A stretch of DNA of 64,000 bases, taken from Gaiellales bacterium (lineage in GTDB: Bacteria > Actinomycetota > Thermoleophilia > Gaiellales > JAICJC01). Shown here piece after piece: positions 17,229 to 26,439 of this stretch. Location of the stretch: NCBI GenBank assembly GCA_036273515.1, contig DASUHM010000009.1, forward strand, positions 1 through 64,000. The letters are read 5' to 3'. The notes beneath the pieces are model-generated. The model worked only from the letters and a program-made list of their open reading frames with translations, had not been told where the DNA came from and made no database searches. The position numbers were made by a program, and so were the translations under genes. How positions within the stretch are numbered: the stretch's first letter is position 1; every line of letters starts with the position of its first letter.

Positions 17229-18647
17229 ATGTCGCTGCACTCTCGCATCCAGGTCGCCACGACCGATCCCAAGGAGGGAGAGGCGCCGGAGGAAGCCGAC
17301 CGCACGTCGGTCGTCGCGGATCCCTTCGCCGAGCTCAAGACCCGGGTCCACAAGGAGATCATCCCCCGGCTCGGCCCCCGTCTGTTCAACGCGGACGGCA
17401 AGGCCGAGGCCGACCTCGAGGAGAAGGTCAACGAGGTCGTGACGGAGATGCTGGCGGTCGAGAAGACCCCGCTGACCCGCCAGGAGCGGCAGGAGATCAT
17501 CCGCCAGATCACGGACGACATCCTCGGCTACGGGCCGCTGGAGCCGTTCCTCCGCGACGACTCGATCACGGAGGTCATGGTCAACGACCACAAGACCGTC
17601 TACATCGAGCGCCACGGCAAGATCACCCGCACGAACGCCCAGTTCGTCGACGAGGCCCACCTGCTGCGGATCATCGACAAGATCATCAGCCGGATCGGCC
17701 GCCGCATCGACGAGTCCTCGCCGTACGTGGACGCACGCCTGCCGGACGGCTCGCGCGTGAACGCGATCATCCCGCCGCTGGCGGTGCGCGGCTCCTCGCT
17801 CACCATCCGAAAGTTCCGCCGTGACCCCTTCACGATGGCGGACCTGATCAAGTTCGGCACCCTCACGCACAAGTCCGGCCAGTTCCTGGAGGCGTGCGTC
17901 CGCGGCAAGCTGAACATCCTGATCTCGGGCGGTACCGGCTCCGGCAAGACCACCACCCTGAACGTGCTGTCGGCGGCCATCCCGACCGACGAGCGCATCA
18001 TCACGGTGGAGGACGCGGCCGAGCTCCAGCTGAAGCAGGAGCACGTGATCACGCTCGAGTCGCGGCCGGCCAACATCGAGGGCAAGGGCCAGGTCACGAT
18101 CCGCGACCTCGTCCGCAACACCCTGCGTATGCGGCCCGACCGCATCATCGTCGGCGAGTGCCGCGGCCCCGAGGCCGTGGACATGCTCCAGGCCATGAAC
18201 ACCGGCCACGACGGCTCGCTCACCACGGTTCACGCCAACAACCCGCGTGACGCCCTGGCCCGCACCGAGACGCTGGTGCTGACCGCGGGCGTCGAGCTCC
18301 CGCTCCGGGCCATCCGCGAGCAGATCTCGAGCGCGTTCGACCTCATCGTCCAGGTCTCCCGCCTGGTCGACGGCACCCGCCGCATCACGCACGTCACCGA
18401 GGTGCTGCGGATGGAGTCGGACGTGATCGCGCTGCAGGACATCTTCATCGCCAAGCCCGTCGAGGACGGCGCGGCGAACCAGGACGCCGGCCACCGGCTG
18501 CTCGGTCCCCTGAGCTGCACCGGCCTCAAGCCGCACTTCCTGGACAAGATGGCCTCGAACGGCGTCAACCTGCCGCCGAACTTCTTCCAGGACGAGACGG
18601 GCGAGCGCGCAGCGGCGCCCATCTTCGGCCGGGCGGTCGGTCAGTGA
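17229..18647 (+). CDS. cpaF: Tad secretion ATPase CpaF/TadA
   Basis: The hexameric motor for Flp pilus extension (and in some systems retraction). The 472-residue protein has an N-terminal helical domain, the block ILGYGPLEPFLRDDSITEVMVN, Walker A GGTGSGKTT (234-242), the Asp box EDAAELQL and Walker B region MRPDRIIVGECRGPEA. All nucleotide-site residues look intact. Its stop overlaps the GTG/ATG start of the VWA-TadB gene, so platform and motor are translationally coupled. Confidence 0.93.
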   Translation: MSLHSRIQVATTDPKEGEAPEEADRTSVVADPFAELKTRVHKEIIPRLGPRLFNADGKAEADLEEKVNEVVTEMLAVEKTPLTRQERQEIIRQITDDILGYGPLEPFLRDDSITEVMVNDHKTVYIERHGKITRTNAQFVDEAHLLRIIDKIISRIGRRIDESSPYVDARLPDGSRVNAIIPPLAVRGSSLTIRKFRRDPFTMADLIKFGTLTHKSGQFLEACVRGKLNILISGGTGSGKTTTLNVLSAAIPTDERIITVEDAAELQLKQEHVITLESRPANIEGKGQVTIRDLVRNTLRMRPDRIIVGECRGPEAVDMLQAMNTGHDGSLTTVHANNPRDALARTETLVLTAGVELPLRAIREQISSAFDLIVQVSRLVDGTRRITHVTEVLRMESDVIALQDIFIAKPVEDGAANQDAGHRLLGPLSCTGLKPHFLDKMASNGVNLPPNFFQDETGERAAAPIFGRAVGQ

Positions 18648-20536
18648 TGGGCCGCCGCAGCCTGCGCACGCTGCTGCTCGTTTCCGTCGCCGCCCTGGCG
18701 GTGGCCGCGCCGGCGGCGGCGTCCGCGCCCAGCCTCACGATCAAGCACGTCGACACGAGCGCGTGGCCGACGGTGAAGGTGACGGCGGAGACGCCCGACC
18801 CCAGCCTGACGCCCGACCTGCAGGTGGTCGAGAACGGCCAGACGGCCGCCGACGTCCGCCAGGACGCCGGCGCCCGCTCGGCGGTCGCGCTCATCATCGA
18901 CACCTCCGGAAGCATGAAGGGCCAGAAGCTGTCCGACGCGATCGCCGCGGCGACCACGTTCGTGCAGGGCACCCAGTCGAACGACTCGCTGGGCGTCTAC
19001 GCCTTCGGCTCCAGGCCGTACATCTCCGTCGCGCTGCCGGCGGACGCGGCCACCGCGGCCAGCGGCATCTCGAACCTCGCCACCGACCCGAAGCCGGGCA
19101 CCGCCATCTACGGCGGCGTCAAGGAGGCGGCCGACGCGCTCGCGGCGACGCACGCCGATCGCAAGGCGATCGTCCTGCTCACCGACGGCTCGTCGGAGCA
19201 CGACTCCGCCACGATCGACCAGGCGGTGGCGTCCGCGAAGGCGGCCCACGCGGCCATCTACGCGGTCGGCATCGAGGGGTCGGCCAACGGCACCTCGGCG
19301 CTGCAGACGCTCGCCCATGACACGGGCGGCGAGTTCCTGCAGGCCACCAACCGGACGGCCCTGATCGCCGCCTACGGCCGGATCTCGGCCGAGATCGGCG
19401 GGACGTTCACCTTCACGTACCACAGCCTCGTCCCCAAGGGGACCCCGATCCACCTGAGCCTCTCCGTGCCCGGCCTGGATCCGGCCACGGCGACCGCGCA
19501 GGCGCCGGGCAAGGCCGCTGCCCCCGGCAGCGCGTCCAAGCCGCTGATCCACATACCCACGTCGACGGCCGGCCGTCTCGGCGTCGCCCTGGGCGCGGCG
19601 ATCCTGGTGCTCTTCGGGGCGCTCATGCTGCTCTCGTCCCGCCCGGCCGTGGCTCTCAACAAGCGCATCGCGGCCTACACCGAGCCGAAGAAGCGGCCGA
19701 TGGAGATCCCCGGCGTCACCGCCACCGCCAAGGTGAGCATGCTGCACCAGCTGTTCATCGCGACGGAGAAGATCGCGGGCTCCTTCAACTACTGGAAGAA
19801 GATGGCCTTCCGGCTGGAGCAGGCGGACCTCCCGCTGCGCACGGCCGAGGTCATGTACATCCAGATGGGCGCCGCGCTGCTGCTCGGCGTGATCGGGCGG
19901 TTCGTGCTGGGCCTGAACGGGTTCCTCGAGCTGATCCCGCTCGCGGTGGGCGTCGCCCTGCCGTCGCTCTTCGTGCGGTTCATGGCCCGCAAGCGCCTGA
20001 ACACGTTCGAGGCGCAGCTGCCGGAGACCCTGATCACCCTGGCCGCGTCGCTCAAGGCCGGCCACGCCTTCAACTCGGCGCTCGCGAGCGTCGTCAAGGA
20101 GGGCGCCGAGCCCACCTCGAAGGAGCTCTCCCGGGTGGCCCAGGAGATCCAGCTCGGCATGACGTCCGAGGCGGCGCTCGAGGCGATGGCCAAGCGGATG
20201 GACTCGACCAACTTCGGGTTCGTCGTCATGGCCGTCAACATCCAGCGCACGGTCGGCGGCTCGCTCGCCGAGATCCTCGACATGGTGGCCGACACGGTCC
20301 GCCAGCGCCAGCAGTTCAGCCGCAAGGTGAAGGCGCTGACCGCCCAGGGGCGCATGTCCGCCTACGTGCTCCTGGCGATGCCGTTCCTCATGGGCCTCGC
20401 CATCTTCGCCCTCAACCCGGGCTACATGTCCATCCTGTTCACCTCGACGGCCGGCAAGGCGCTCATCGGAGTGTCGCTGGTGATGATGGCGATCGGCGGA
20501 GTGATCATCCGCAAGATCGTCTCCTTCAAGGGGTAG
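18644..20536 (+). CDS. tadB: VWA domain-TadB fusion, pilus platform protein
   Basis: The 630-residue fusion has a signal sequence (RSLRTLLLVSVAALAVAAPA), a von Willebrand A domain at about 78-255 with a complete MIDAS metal site (D86-T-S-G-S90, T153, D181), a membrane helix near 311-331, then a T2SSF/GspF-type TadB platform domain (about 400-625) with its own helices. Normal TadB is about 300 residues and has no VWA; VWA domains usually occur in TadG-type proteins. The VWA part should face outside and could bind pilins, wall or host ligands. GTG 18644 or ATG 18647 starts it. Confidence 0.88.
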   Translation: MMGRRSLRTLLLVSVAALAVAAPAAASAPSLTIKHVDTSAWPTVKVTAETPDPSLTPDLQVVENGQTAADVRQDAGARSAVALIIDTSGSMKGQKLSDAIAAATTFVQGTQSNDSLGVYAFGSRPYISVALPADAATAASGISNLATDPKPGTAIYGGVKEAADALAATHADRKAIVLLTDGSSEHDSATIDQAVASAKAAHAAIYAVGIEGSANGTSALQTLAHDTGGEFLQATNRTALIAAYGRISAEIGGTFTFTYHSLVPKGTPIHLSLSVPGLDPATATAQAPGKAAAPGSASKPLIHIPTSTAGRLGVALGAAILVLFGALMLLSSRPAVALNKRIAAYTEPKKRPMEIPGVTATAKVSMLHQLFIATEKIAGSFNYWKKMAFRLEQADLPLRTAEVMYIQMGAALLLGVIGRFVLGLNGFLELIPLAVGVALPSLFVRFMARKRLNTFEAQLPETLITLAASLKAGHAFNSALASVVKEGAEPTSKELSRVAQEIQLGMTSEAALEAMAKRMDSTNFGFVVMAVNIQRTVGGSLAEILDMVADTVRQRQQFSRKVKALTAQGRMSAYVLLAMPFLMGLAIFALNPGYMSILFTSTAGKALIGVSLVMMAIGGVIIRKIVSFKG

Positions 20537-20540
20537 CCGA

Positions 20541-21461
20541 ATGACTCTCATCATCCTCGCAGTCGGCCTCTTCGGGGCCGCCGCCTACCTCCTCCTGTCC
20601 GGGCTCACGGTCCGCCAGCGCGAGGTCGCCGTGGCCCTCCGCCGGGCCAAGCGGTACGGCGTCCAGACACAGCGTGAGGTGGAGACGCGGCGGAGCGTCA
20701 ACGACCGCATCGTCGGCCCCCTGACGCACAAGATCGCCGCGGTGACGAGCAAGTTCCTGCCGCGCACCGACCCGAACCAGATCGCCAACCGGCTGATGGC
20801 CGCCGGCCTGGCCCGCTCGATGTCGCCGCAGATGTACCTGGCGCTCAAGGGCGGCCTGGTCTTCACGGCCATCGGCTTCGGCCTGATCGTCCTGGTCTCG
20901 GGCCTGGTTCCGGCCGCGATGGGCATGCTGGTCGCCCTGGGCGGCGGGGCCATCGGCTACATCGCGCCGGACTTCTTCATCAACGCGAAGGTGCGCGGCC
21001 GCCGCGAGATGATGCAGATGGAGCTGCCGAACGTGCTCGACCTGCTGTGCGTGTCGGTCGAGGCCGGGCTCGGCTTCGACGCCGCCGTCGCCAAGCTGTC
21101 CGAGCGGATGGTCGGCCCGCTGGTCGACGAGTTCGGGCTCGTCCTGCACGAGATGCGGATCGGCGAGAGCCGCTCCGAGGCGCTGAAGAACCTGTCCGAC
21201 CGCGTGGACGTCCCGGAGGTGTCGCAGTTCTGCCGCGCCATCATCCAGGCCGACCAGCTGGGCATCGCGCTCTCCCGCATCCTGCGGGTGCAGTCCCACG
21301 ACATGCGCGTGCGGCGCCAGCTGGCCGCCGAGGAGAAGGCGATGAAGGCGCCGGTCAAGATGCTCTTCCCGACCGTGCTCTTCGTCTTCCCGTCGATGTT
21401 CGTGGTCGCGCTCGGCCCGGCCGCGCTGAACCTGATGCAGACGTTCTCCGGCGGCAAGTAG
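20541..21461 (+). CDS. tadC: Tad platform protein TadC
   Basis: The 306-residue polytopic membrane protein with a T2SSF domain pairs with TadB to form the inner-membrane platform. The N-terminal helix is LIILAVGLFGAAAYLLL, followed by the block ELPNVLDLLCVSVEAGLGFDAAVAKLSERM and further helices at the C-terminus (LFPTVLFVFPSMFVVAL). It starts 4 nt after the VWA-TadB stop and ends the pilus operon, just before a strong terminator. No prepilin peptidase gene follows. Confidence 0.9.
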   Translation: MTLIILAVGLFGAAAYLLLSGLTVRQREVAVALRRAKRYGVQTQREVETRRSVNDRIVGPLTHKIAAVTSKFLPRTDPNQIANRLMAAGLARSMSPQMYLALKGGLVFTAIGFGLIVLVSGLVPAAMGMLVALGGGAIGYIAPDFFINAKVRGRREMMQMELPNVLDLLCVSVEAGLGFDAAVAKLSERMVGPLVDEFGLVLHEMRIGESRSEALKNLSDRVDVPEVSQFCRAIIQADQLGIALSRILRVQSHDMRVRRQLAAEEKAMKAPVKMLFPTVLFVFPSMFVVALGPAALNLMQTFSGGK

Positions 21462-21485
21462 CCGCATCCAGCACCATGCGAACCC

Positions 21486-21519
21486 GGGCCTGGCCCCGCC
21501 TGCGGACGGGGCCAGGCCC
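21486..21519 (+). terminator. Strong terminator after the Tad operon
   Basis: GGGCCTGGCCCCG (21486..21498) pairs perfectly with CGGGGCCAGGCCC (21507..21519) around an 8-nt loop, followed by CTTCGTCGTT. A 13-bp GC stem with a pyrimidine-rich tail is a good intrinsic terminator for a high-GC genome. Confidence 0.85.
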
Positions 21520-21564
21520 CTTCGTCGTTCCGGGACGCCCCGCTGGTAGCCTTCGCTCTCGCTG

Positions 21565-21636
21565 GGCGACGTGGCCGAGTGGCTTAGGCAGCGGCCTGCA
21601 AAGCCGCGTACACCGGTTCGACTCCGGTCGTCGCCT
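21565..21636 (+). tRNA. tRNA-Cys (GCA)
   Basis: Cloverleaf of 72 nt: the acceptor stem GGCGACG pairs with CGTCGCC, the anticodon loop reads CTGCAAA with anticodon GCA, the T arm is CCGGTTCGACTCCGG, and the discriminator is U as expected for tRNA-Cys. CCA is not encoded. It lies just after the Tad terminator and 3 nt before the convergent MFS gene end. Confidence 0.95.
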
Positions 21637-21639
21637 CTC

Positions 21640-23238
21640 TCAGCCGAGGGCCATGCCCTCGACCGCAGCCGATGGGGTCGGCTCGGGGATGCGCACCATG
21701 CGGAACGCGTCGAAGAGGCCGATCAGGGCGGCGACGAGCGGGACGAGCAGGGCGACCTGAAGGGCGATGTGGCGGGCGTCCGTGTTGATGCGGATGATCT
21801 CGTCCTGGGTCGCCGGCGGCTGGTCGGCGATCTGCTTCTGGAGCTGCGTGTTCCGCATCACCTCGGCGTCGTGCTCGAGGGCCTTTGAGACCTGCTGCTG
21901 CTCGGCCGGCGAGAGCACGCTGCTCGAGTCCGCCATGTGGGTGAAGCTGATCGAGAGGGTCGCCAGCATGATGGCGCCCGCGAACGCCAGCCCGAACGAG
22001 AGCCCGAACGATCCGGCAGCCGAGTTCACGCCGGCGGCCTCGCTGACCCGCTCCTCCGAGATCGGCGCCAGCGTGTAGTTGTTGAGCTGCGACACGAGCA
22101 GCCCCAACCCCATCCCCGCGATCACCAGCGGCACGACGAGGTACCAGCCGGAGTGCGCCCGGGGCACGATCGGGATCAGCACGACCAGCCCGAGCACGAG
22201 CAGCCCGAACCCCACCCGGATGATGCTGCTCGGCCGCCGCTTCCCCGCCCTGCGGGCCGCCAGGAGCGCCATCGCGAACATGGTGAGCGAGAGCGGTGCG
22301 AGCGAGAGCCCGGCCTCCATGGCCGAGTACTCGAGCACCATCTGCAGGTAGATCGGAAGCGCGATCATGAGGCCGCCGAGCGCGATCTGCTGGAGCATCT
22401 GCTGCGAGATCCCGAACCGGAACACCTTGGACGTGAACAGGTCGGGGTCGAGCAGCGTCGCCTCGCCCTGGCGCTTGCGGCGCATCAGCCAGTAGACGAG
22501 CGCGCCGAGCGCGACCAGGCCGGTCACCAGCAACGCCCCGACGGCCTCGCCGCCCTCCTGCCACACCAGGATGCTCAGCACGACGCCGCCCATGCCCAGC
22601 ACCGAGAGGCCGGCACCGACCGGGTCGACGGCGCGGGGGCCGGTGTAGGGCACGTCGCGGACGAGCCGGATGTTCAGCAGCACGATCGCGATGATCACGT
22701 CCTCCATCAGGAACCCGAGCCGCCACGAGAGATAGGTCGTGATGAAGCCACCCAGGAGCGGCCCGACGGCTGCGGCGATCGCGGCTGCGGCCCCGACCAG
22801 GGCGTATGCCCGCTTCTGGGCCCCGCCCTGGAAGTTGCCGTGGATCAGCGACTGCATCGCGGGCAGCAGGAGCGACGCCCCGATCCCGCCCACGACGGCC
22901 CAGAAGACGACGATCACGGCCACGGACTGGGCGACCACCATCGCCGCCGCTCCGGTGGCGTACCCGAGCAGGCCGATGACGTAGGCCCGCCTGCGCCCGA
23001 TCAGGTCGCCGACCTTGCTCCCGATCAGGATGAACGCCGCCGAGACCAGCGCCTCGAGCGCGATCGCGGACTGCACGCTGCTCACCGTCGTATGCAGGTC
23101 GTGCACCACCGCCGCGATCGAGACGTTCATGAGCGACGTGTCGACCACGAGCACGAACATCGCCATCGCGAGCAGGATGGCGAGCCGCTGGCTGCCGGCC
23201 TTCTCCCCGGCCTCGCCGGGCGGCGCAGCTTCGGTCAT
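21640..23238 (-). CDS. MFS transporter, DHA2 (14-helix) drug exporter type
   Basis: A 532-residue membrane protein with about 14 hydrophobic segments. Motif A appears as GSKVGDLIGRRRAYVIG between helices 2 and 3, and an arginine follows in VGGIGASLLLPAMQSLI, as in proton antiporters of the QacA/EmrB type. The C-terminal hydrophilic segment (LSPAEQQQVSKALEHDAEV) lies before the last helix, as in this subfamily. Substrate is unknown; multidrug export is the usual role. It is divergent from msrB and has no regulator beside it. Confidence 0.87.
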   Translation of the reverse strand: MTEAAPPGEAGEKAGSQRLAILLAMAMFVLVVDTSLMNVSIAAVVHDLHTTVSSVQSAIALEALVSAAFILIGSKVGDLIGRRRAYVIGLLGYATGAAAMVVAQSVAVIVVFWAVVGGIGASLLLPAMQSLIHGNFQGGAQKRAYALVGAAAAIAAAVGPLLGGFITTYLSWRLGFLMEDVIIAIVLLNIRLVRDVPYTGPRAVDPVGAGLSVLGMGGVVLSILVWQEGGEAVGALLVTGLVALGALVYWLMRRKRQGEATLLDPDLFTSKVFRFGISQQMLQQIALGGLMIALPIYLQMVLEYSAMEAGLSLAPLSLTMFAMALLAARRAGKRRPSSIIRVGFGLLVLGLVVLIPIVPRAHSGWYLVVPLVIAGMGLGLLVSQLNNYTLAPISEERVSEAAGVNSAAGSFGLSFGLAFAGAIMLATLSISFTHMADSSSVLSPAEQQQVSKALEHDAEVMRNTQLQKQIADQPPATQDEIIRINTDARHIALQVALLVPLVAALIGLFDAFRMVRIPEPTPSAAVEGMALG

Positions 23239-23366
23239 GGGCGATCGCCGATCACAGCCGGGGGAATGTTCCCGATCGGTGAAGCTCCGGCATCATCCGG
23301 CAGGGGTGATGGACGCCTAGAATCACGGCCGGCGTAACGTTTGGCCCCCGAGCGAGACGGAGCAGC

Positions 23367-23771
23367 ATGAGCACTCACAACATCCCCTCCACCGAGCAGG
23401 AATGGCGGGACAAGCTCTCGCCCGAGCAGTACGACATCATGCGCAGGAAGGGCACCGAGCGGCCCTTCACCGGCGAGTACGTCGACGTGAAGGACGACGG
23501 CATCTACCGCTGCGCCGGCTGCGGAGCGGAGCTCTTCAGCTCCGACACGAAGTTCGAGTCGGGCACCGGCTGGCCGAGCTTCACCGACCCGGCCGTCGCG
23601 GCCAACGTCGAGCTCCACCGCGACACGAGCCACTTCATGATCCGCACCGAGGTGACGTGCGCGAAGTGCGGGTCGCATCTCGGCCACGTCTTCGACGACG
23701 GTCCCGGCCCGAGCGGGCAGCGCTACTGCATCAACTCGTGCGCGCTCGACCTCGACCGCAGCGCGTCGTAA
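23367..23771 (+). CDS. msrB: Peptide-methionine (R)-S-oxide reductase
   Basis: Repairs oxidised methionine by reducing the R-sulfoxide. The 134-residue protein has the two zinc CxxC pairs (C49/C52 in CAGC and C98/C101 in CAKC), GTGWPSF, and the catalytic C121 in RYCINSCAL with histidines in HLGHVFDDG. The start is ATG 23367. A possible -10 box TAGAAT lies at 23318..23323 with no clear -35. No msrA is adjacent. Confidence 0.95.
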   Translation: MSTHNIPSTEQEWRDKLSPEQYDIMRRKGTERPFTGEYVDVKDDGIYRCAGCGAELFSSDTKFESGTGWPSFTDPAVAANVELHRDTSHFMIRTEVTCAKCGSHLGHVFDDGPGPSGQRYCINSCALDLDRSAS

Positions 23772-23786
23772 CCCCAGCGCGGCGGA

Positions 23787-25373
23787 TCAGCCGCCGGCGC
23801 TGCGAAGCCCGCGGCGCTCGCCGGTCTCGCCCTTGCGGCGGCCGGCGAGCAGCCGGGCATGCCCGAGGGCGAGCCCGCCCTGCGCGGCCAGGGCCGCGAT
23901 CGCGTCGAGCACCGCCCGCGCCGGCTCGGCGCAGACGACGGCCAGGCGGCCCTCGTCCAGGGGTGCGGTGACGACGTGCACGTGGCGCGCGGCGGCGTCG
24001 GCGCTCACGGCGGGAAGCTCGTTGCTGCGCACCACGTCGAGCCCGGTCGGGTCGGCCGGAGGCGCGAGCGCCGCGGCCAGCGCCACCGAGCGGGCGTTGC
24101 GGATGCCGCGGGCGGCGAGCACCCGCTCGCGTCCGCCGGGGCCGGCGCCGAGGACGATGGCGGCGTCGGCGCCCATGGCCTGCACGACCGCCTCGGCGAT
24201 CCGGGCGGCGACCGCCTGGGGAGACGTTTCGGCGGCGGCGGCGATGCCGGGAAGGACGTCGGCGACCGCGCCGAGCAGCCGCAGCGACGCGAGCGACTCC
24301 TCGCCGTTCGCCCGGGTCGCGCGACGCGCGCGGTGGGCGAGGACTGCGGCCGAGAAGCTGGCCGCGCGATCCTTGCCCCGCTCCTTGGCCGCGTAGAGGG
24401 CGGCGTCGGCGCCGGCGACGAGCTCCGTGGCGTCGGCGGCGTCGGCCGGATAGCTGGCGACCCCGCACGAGACGGTGACGGCACGGGCGCCGGGCAGCGC
24501 CCGGACGCGCGCGCACAGACGGTCGGCCGCGGCCCGCGCGGCGCGCTTGCCCGCCTCCGGCAGGATGATGGCGAACTCCTCGCCGCCGACCCGGCAGGCG
24601 AGGTCCGAGCCGCGCAGCTCCTCGCGCGCGGCGGCGGCGACGCGACGCAGGACGAGGTCGCCCTCCTGGTGGCCGTGGACGTCGTTCAGGAGCTTGAAGT
24701 CGTCGAGGTCGAAGGCCATCAGCGACACCGGGCGGCCGTAGCGCTCGGCCCGCTCGAGCTCGTCGTGCAGGCGCTCGTGGAACACGCGGTGGTTGTGGAG
24801 CCCGGTGAGCCAGTCGGTCTGGGCCTCGTGCAGCAGCCGGGTCCGGTTCTGCGTGTTCTCGAGCGCGAGCGCCGCCACCGCGGCGAACTGCTGGACGAGC
24901 ACGAACTCGTCGGCCGAGAACTCCACCCCCTCCCCCAGCCGGTACGTGTTGAGCGCGCCGATCGGGTGGTCGTGGACGACGAGCGGCACCGAGATGATCG
25001 CCTCGGGCTCATCTTCCGGCGTGCCGGGCACGACGGCGATGCGCGGATCGCGCTCCGCCGCGGTGATGTTCGCGGGCTCGCGATGCTCGACCACCCACCC
25101 GGTCAGGCCTTCGCCGAGCGCGAGCGGGGCCGCCATGATCTCGTCGGCCCACTGGTCGCGCGCGTGGACGGGCACGATCTGGCTCGCAACCTCGTCGACG
25201 CGGTAGATCGTGAGCGCGTCGACGGGCACGAGCCGGTTGAGCTCGGACGAGATGCGCTCGAAGAGCTCGTCCTGGGTCACCGAGACGAGCAGCATCCGGG
25301 AGATGTCGAAGAGGGTCTCGTAGGACGCGAGGCGCCCGGCGAGGTCGCGCTGGGGCAGGGGCCGTTCTGGCAC
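23787..25373 (-). CDS. GAF-GGDEF diguanylate cyclase
   Basis: Makes cyclic di-GMP from two GTP. The 528-residue soluble protein has an N-terminal GAF sensor domain (about 20-175), a GGDEF domain (about 183-345) with the active-site loop GGEEF (263-267) and an intact inhibitory site RGSD (254-257) five residues before it, so product inhibition is likely. The last 150 or so residues are alanine-rich and look like a decayed second GAF-type domain. The signal sensed is unknown. ATG 25373 is the start. It converges on msrB. Confidence 0.88.
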   Translation of the reverse strand: MPERPLPQRDLAGRLASYETLFDISRMLLVSVTQDELFERISSELNRLVPVDALTIYRVDEVASQIVPVHARDQWADEIMAAPLALGEGLTGWVVEHREPANITAAERDPRIAVVPGTPEDEPEAIISVPLVVHDHPIGALNTYRLGEGVEFSADEFVLVQQFAAVAALALENTQNRTRLLHEAQTDWLTGLHNHRVFHERLHDELERAERYGRPVSLMAFDLDDFKLLNDVHGHQEGDLVLRRVAAAAREELRGSDLACRVGGEEFAIILPEAGKRAARAAADRLCARVRALPGARAVTVSCGVASYPADAADATELVAGADAALYAAKERGKDRAASFSAAVLAHRARRATRANGEESLASLRLLGAVADVLPGIAAAAETSPQAVAARIAEAVVQAMGADAAIVLGAGPGGRERVLAARGIRNARSVALAAALAPPADPTGLDVVRSNELPAVSADAAARHVHVVTAPLDEGRLAVVCAEPARAVLDAIAALAAQGGLALGHARLLAGRRKGETGERRGLRSAGG

Positions 25374-25490
25374 GGAGCGGGTCTTTCGGATGATCGGGGC
25401 GCCCCGGGGTGGGCGCCTCCACTCTCAGTGTCCGTGCTTTCCCCGGATGCTCCGACCCCCGGACGGGGGATGCTGGCAGAAACTGGGTCT

Positions 25491-25850
25491 CTACGGCGCG
25501 TAGCGGCGGTGCAGCACGAGCCGGTTCCCGTCAGGATCGCTGAAGAACGCGAGCCGGCAGACACCCGTGTCGTACACCTCGGTCAGCTCCACGCCGGCGT
25601 CCGCCAGGTGCTCGCGGGCGGCGTCGACGTCGGGCACCCGAAGCGCGAAGCCGGCCGGGTTGGGCGCAAACTCGAGGCCCACGTCCGCGGACTTCACGAT
25701 CCCGACGGTCACCTGGCCGGCGCGGTACTCGGCGCCGACCGGCGTGTCCTTCTCGTGCGGGAGCCCGAGCGTCTCGCCGTAGAAACGCTTCGCCCGGTCG
25801 ACGTCCTGCGTGGGAACTGCGATGTAGTCGACTCGCTCGACCTCGATCAT
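25491..25850 (-). CDS. VOC/glyoxalase-family protein
   Basis: The 119-residue single-domain protein has the VOC repeat layout: VDYIAVPTQDVDRAKRFYGETLGL at the N-terminus and RLAFFSDPDGNRLVLHRRY at the C-terminus, with possible metal ligands at E and H positions. Members include glyoxalase I, fosfomycin-resistance proteins and epimerases; the substrate here cannot be told. The ATG 25850 start is fixed by the ribosome-binding site GGAGGTCTCG right before it. It is divergent from the cupin gene. Confidence 0.85.
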   Translation of the reverse strand: MIEVERVDYIAVPTQDVDRAKRFYGETLGLPHEKDTPVGAEYRAGQVTVGIVKSADVGLEFAPNPAGFALRVPDVDAAREHLADAGVELTEVYDTGVCRLAFFSDPDGNRLVLHRRYAP

Positions 25851-25878
25851 CGAGACCTCCTGGTGGCGGGAGCTGGGA

Positions 25879-26439
25879 ATGTTGCCAGACGGGTATCGTG
25901 ACGGGGTGGACGAGGCGCGGGTCGAGGACACGAAGTACGGCCGGGGGCCGGTCACCGACGGATGGTTCGTCGTCAACGTCCGCGACGCCGCCTGGATGCA
26001 CAGCCCCAAGTTCGGCTCGGCGTGCGTGATCGAGACGGACGAGGTCTCGTTCCCGCAGATCGGCTACACGATCGCCGTCCTCCATGAGGGCGGCTCGAGC
26101 GGCCTCTACCACCGTGAGGACGACCAGGAGGACTTCCTGGTGCTCTCGGGCGAGTGCATCGCGATCGTCGAGGGCGAGGAGCGGCGGCTGCGGGCGTGGG
26201 ACTTCCTGCACTGCCCGCCCGGCACGGCGCACATCGTCGTCGGCGCCGGCCCGGAGCCGTGCGTCGTCTTCATGGCCGGCGCCCGCGAGCACCGCGGGAA
26301 CACGGTCTACCTGCGCGACGAGCTCGCGCTGCGCCACGGGGTGAGCGTCGAGGCCGACACCGACAGCGGCAAGGACGCCTACGCGCCGTTCCCGGACTGG
26401 GAGCCGGGCGCGCCGGAGAGCTCCCGCCGCCCGTTCTAG
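25879..26439 (+). CDS. Cupin-domain protein
   Basis: The 186-residue protein carries a conserved cupin barrel: motif 1 SSGLYHREDDQEDFLVLSGE and motif 2 CPPGTAHIVVGAG, with histidines suited to bind a metal. The C-terminal RRPF tail is outside the barrel. Role unknown; such proteins are often dioxygenases, epimerases or sensors. ATG 25879 follows a GGGAG element; GTG 25906 is an alternative start. It converges on the following small gene. Confidence 0.75.
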   Translation: MLPDGYRDGVDEARVEDTKYGRGPVTDGWFVVNVRDAAWMHSPKFGSACVIETDEVSFPQIGYTIAVLHEGGSSGLYHREDDQEDFLVLSGECIAIVEGEERRLRAWDFLHCPPGTAHIVVGAGPEPCVVFMAGAREHRGNTVYLRDELALRHGVSVEADTDSGKDAYAPFPDWEPGAPESSRRPF

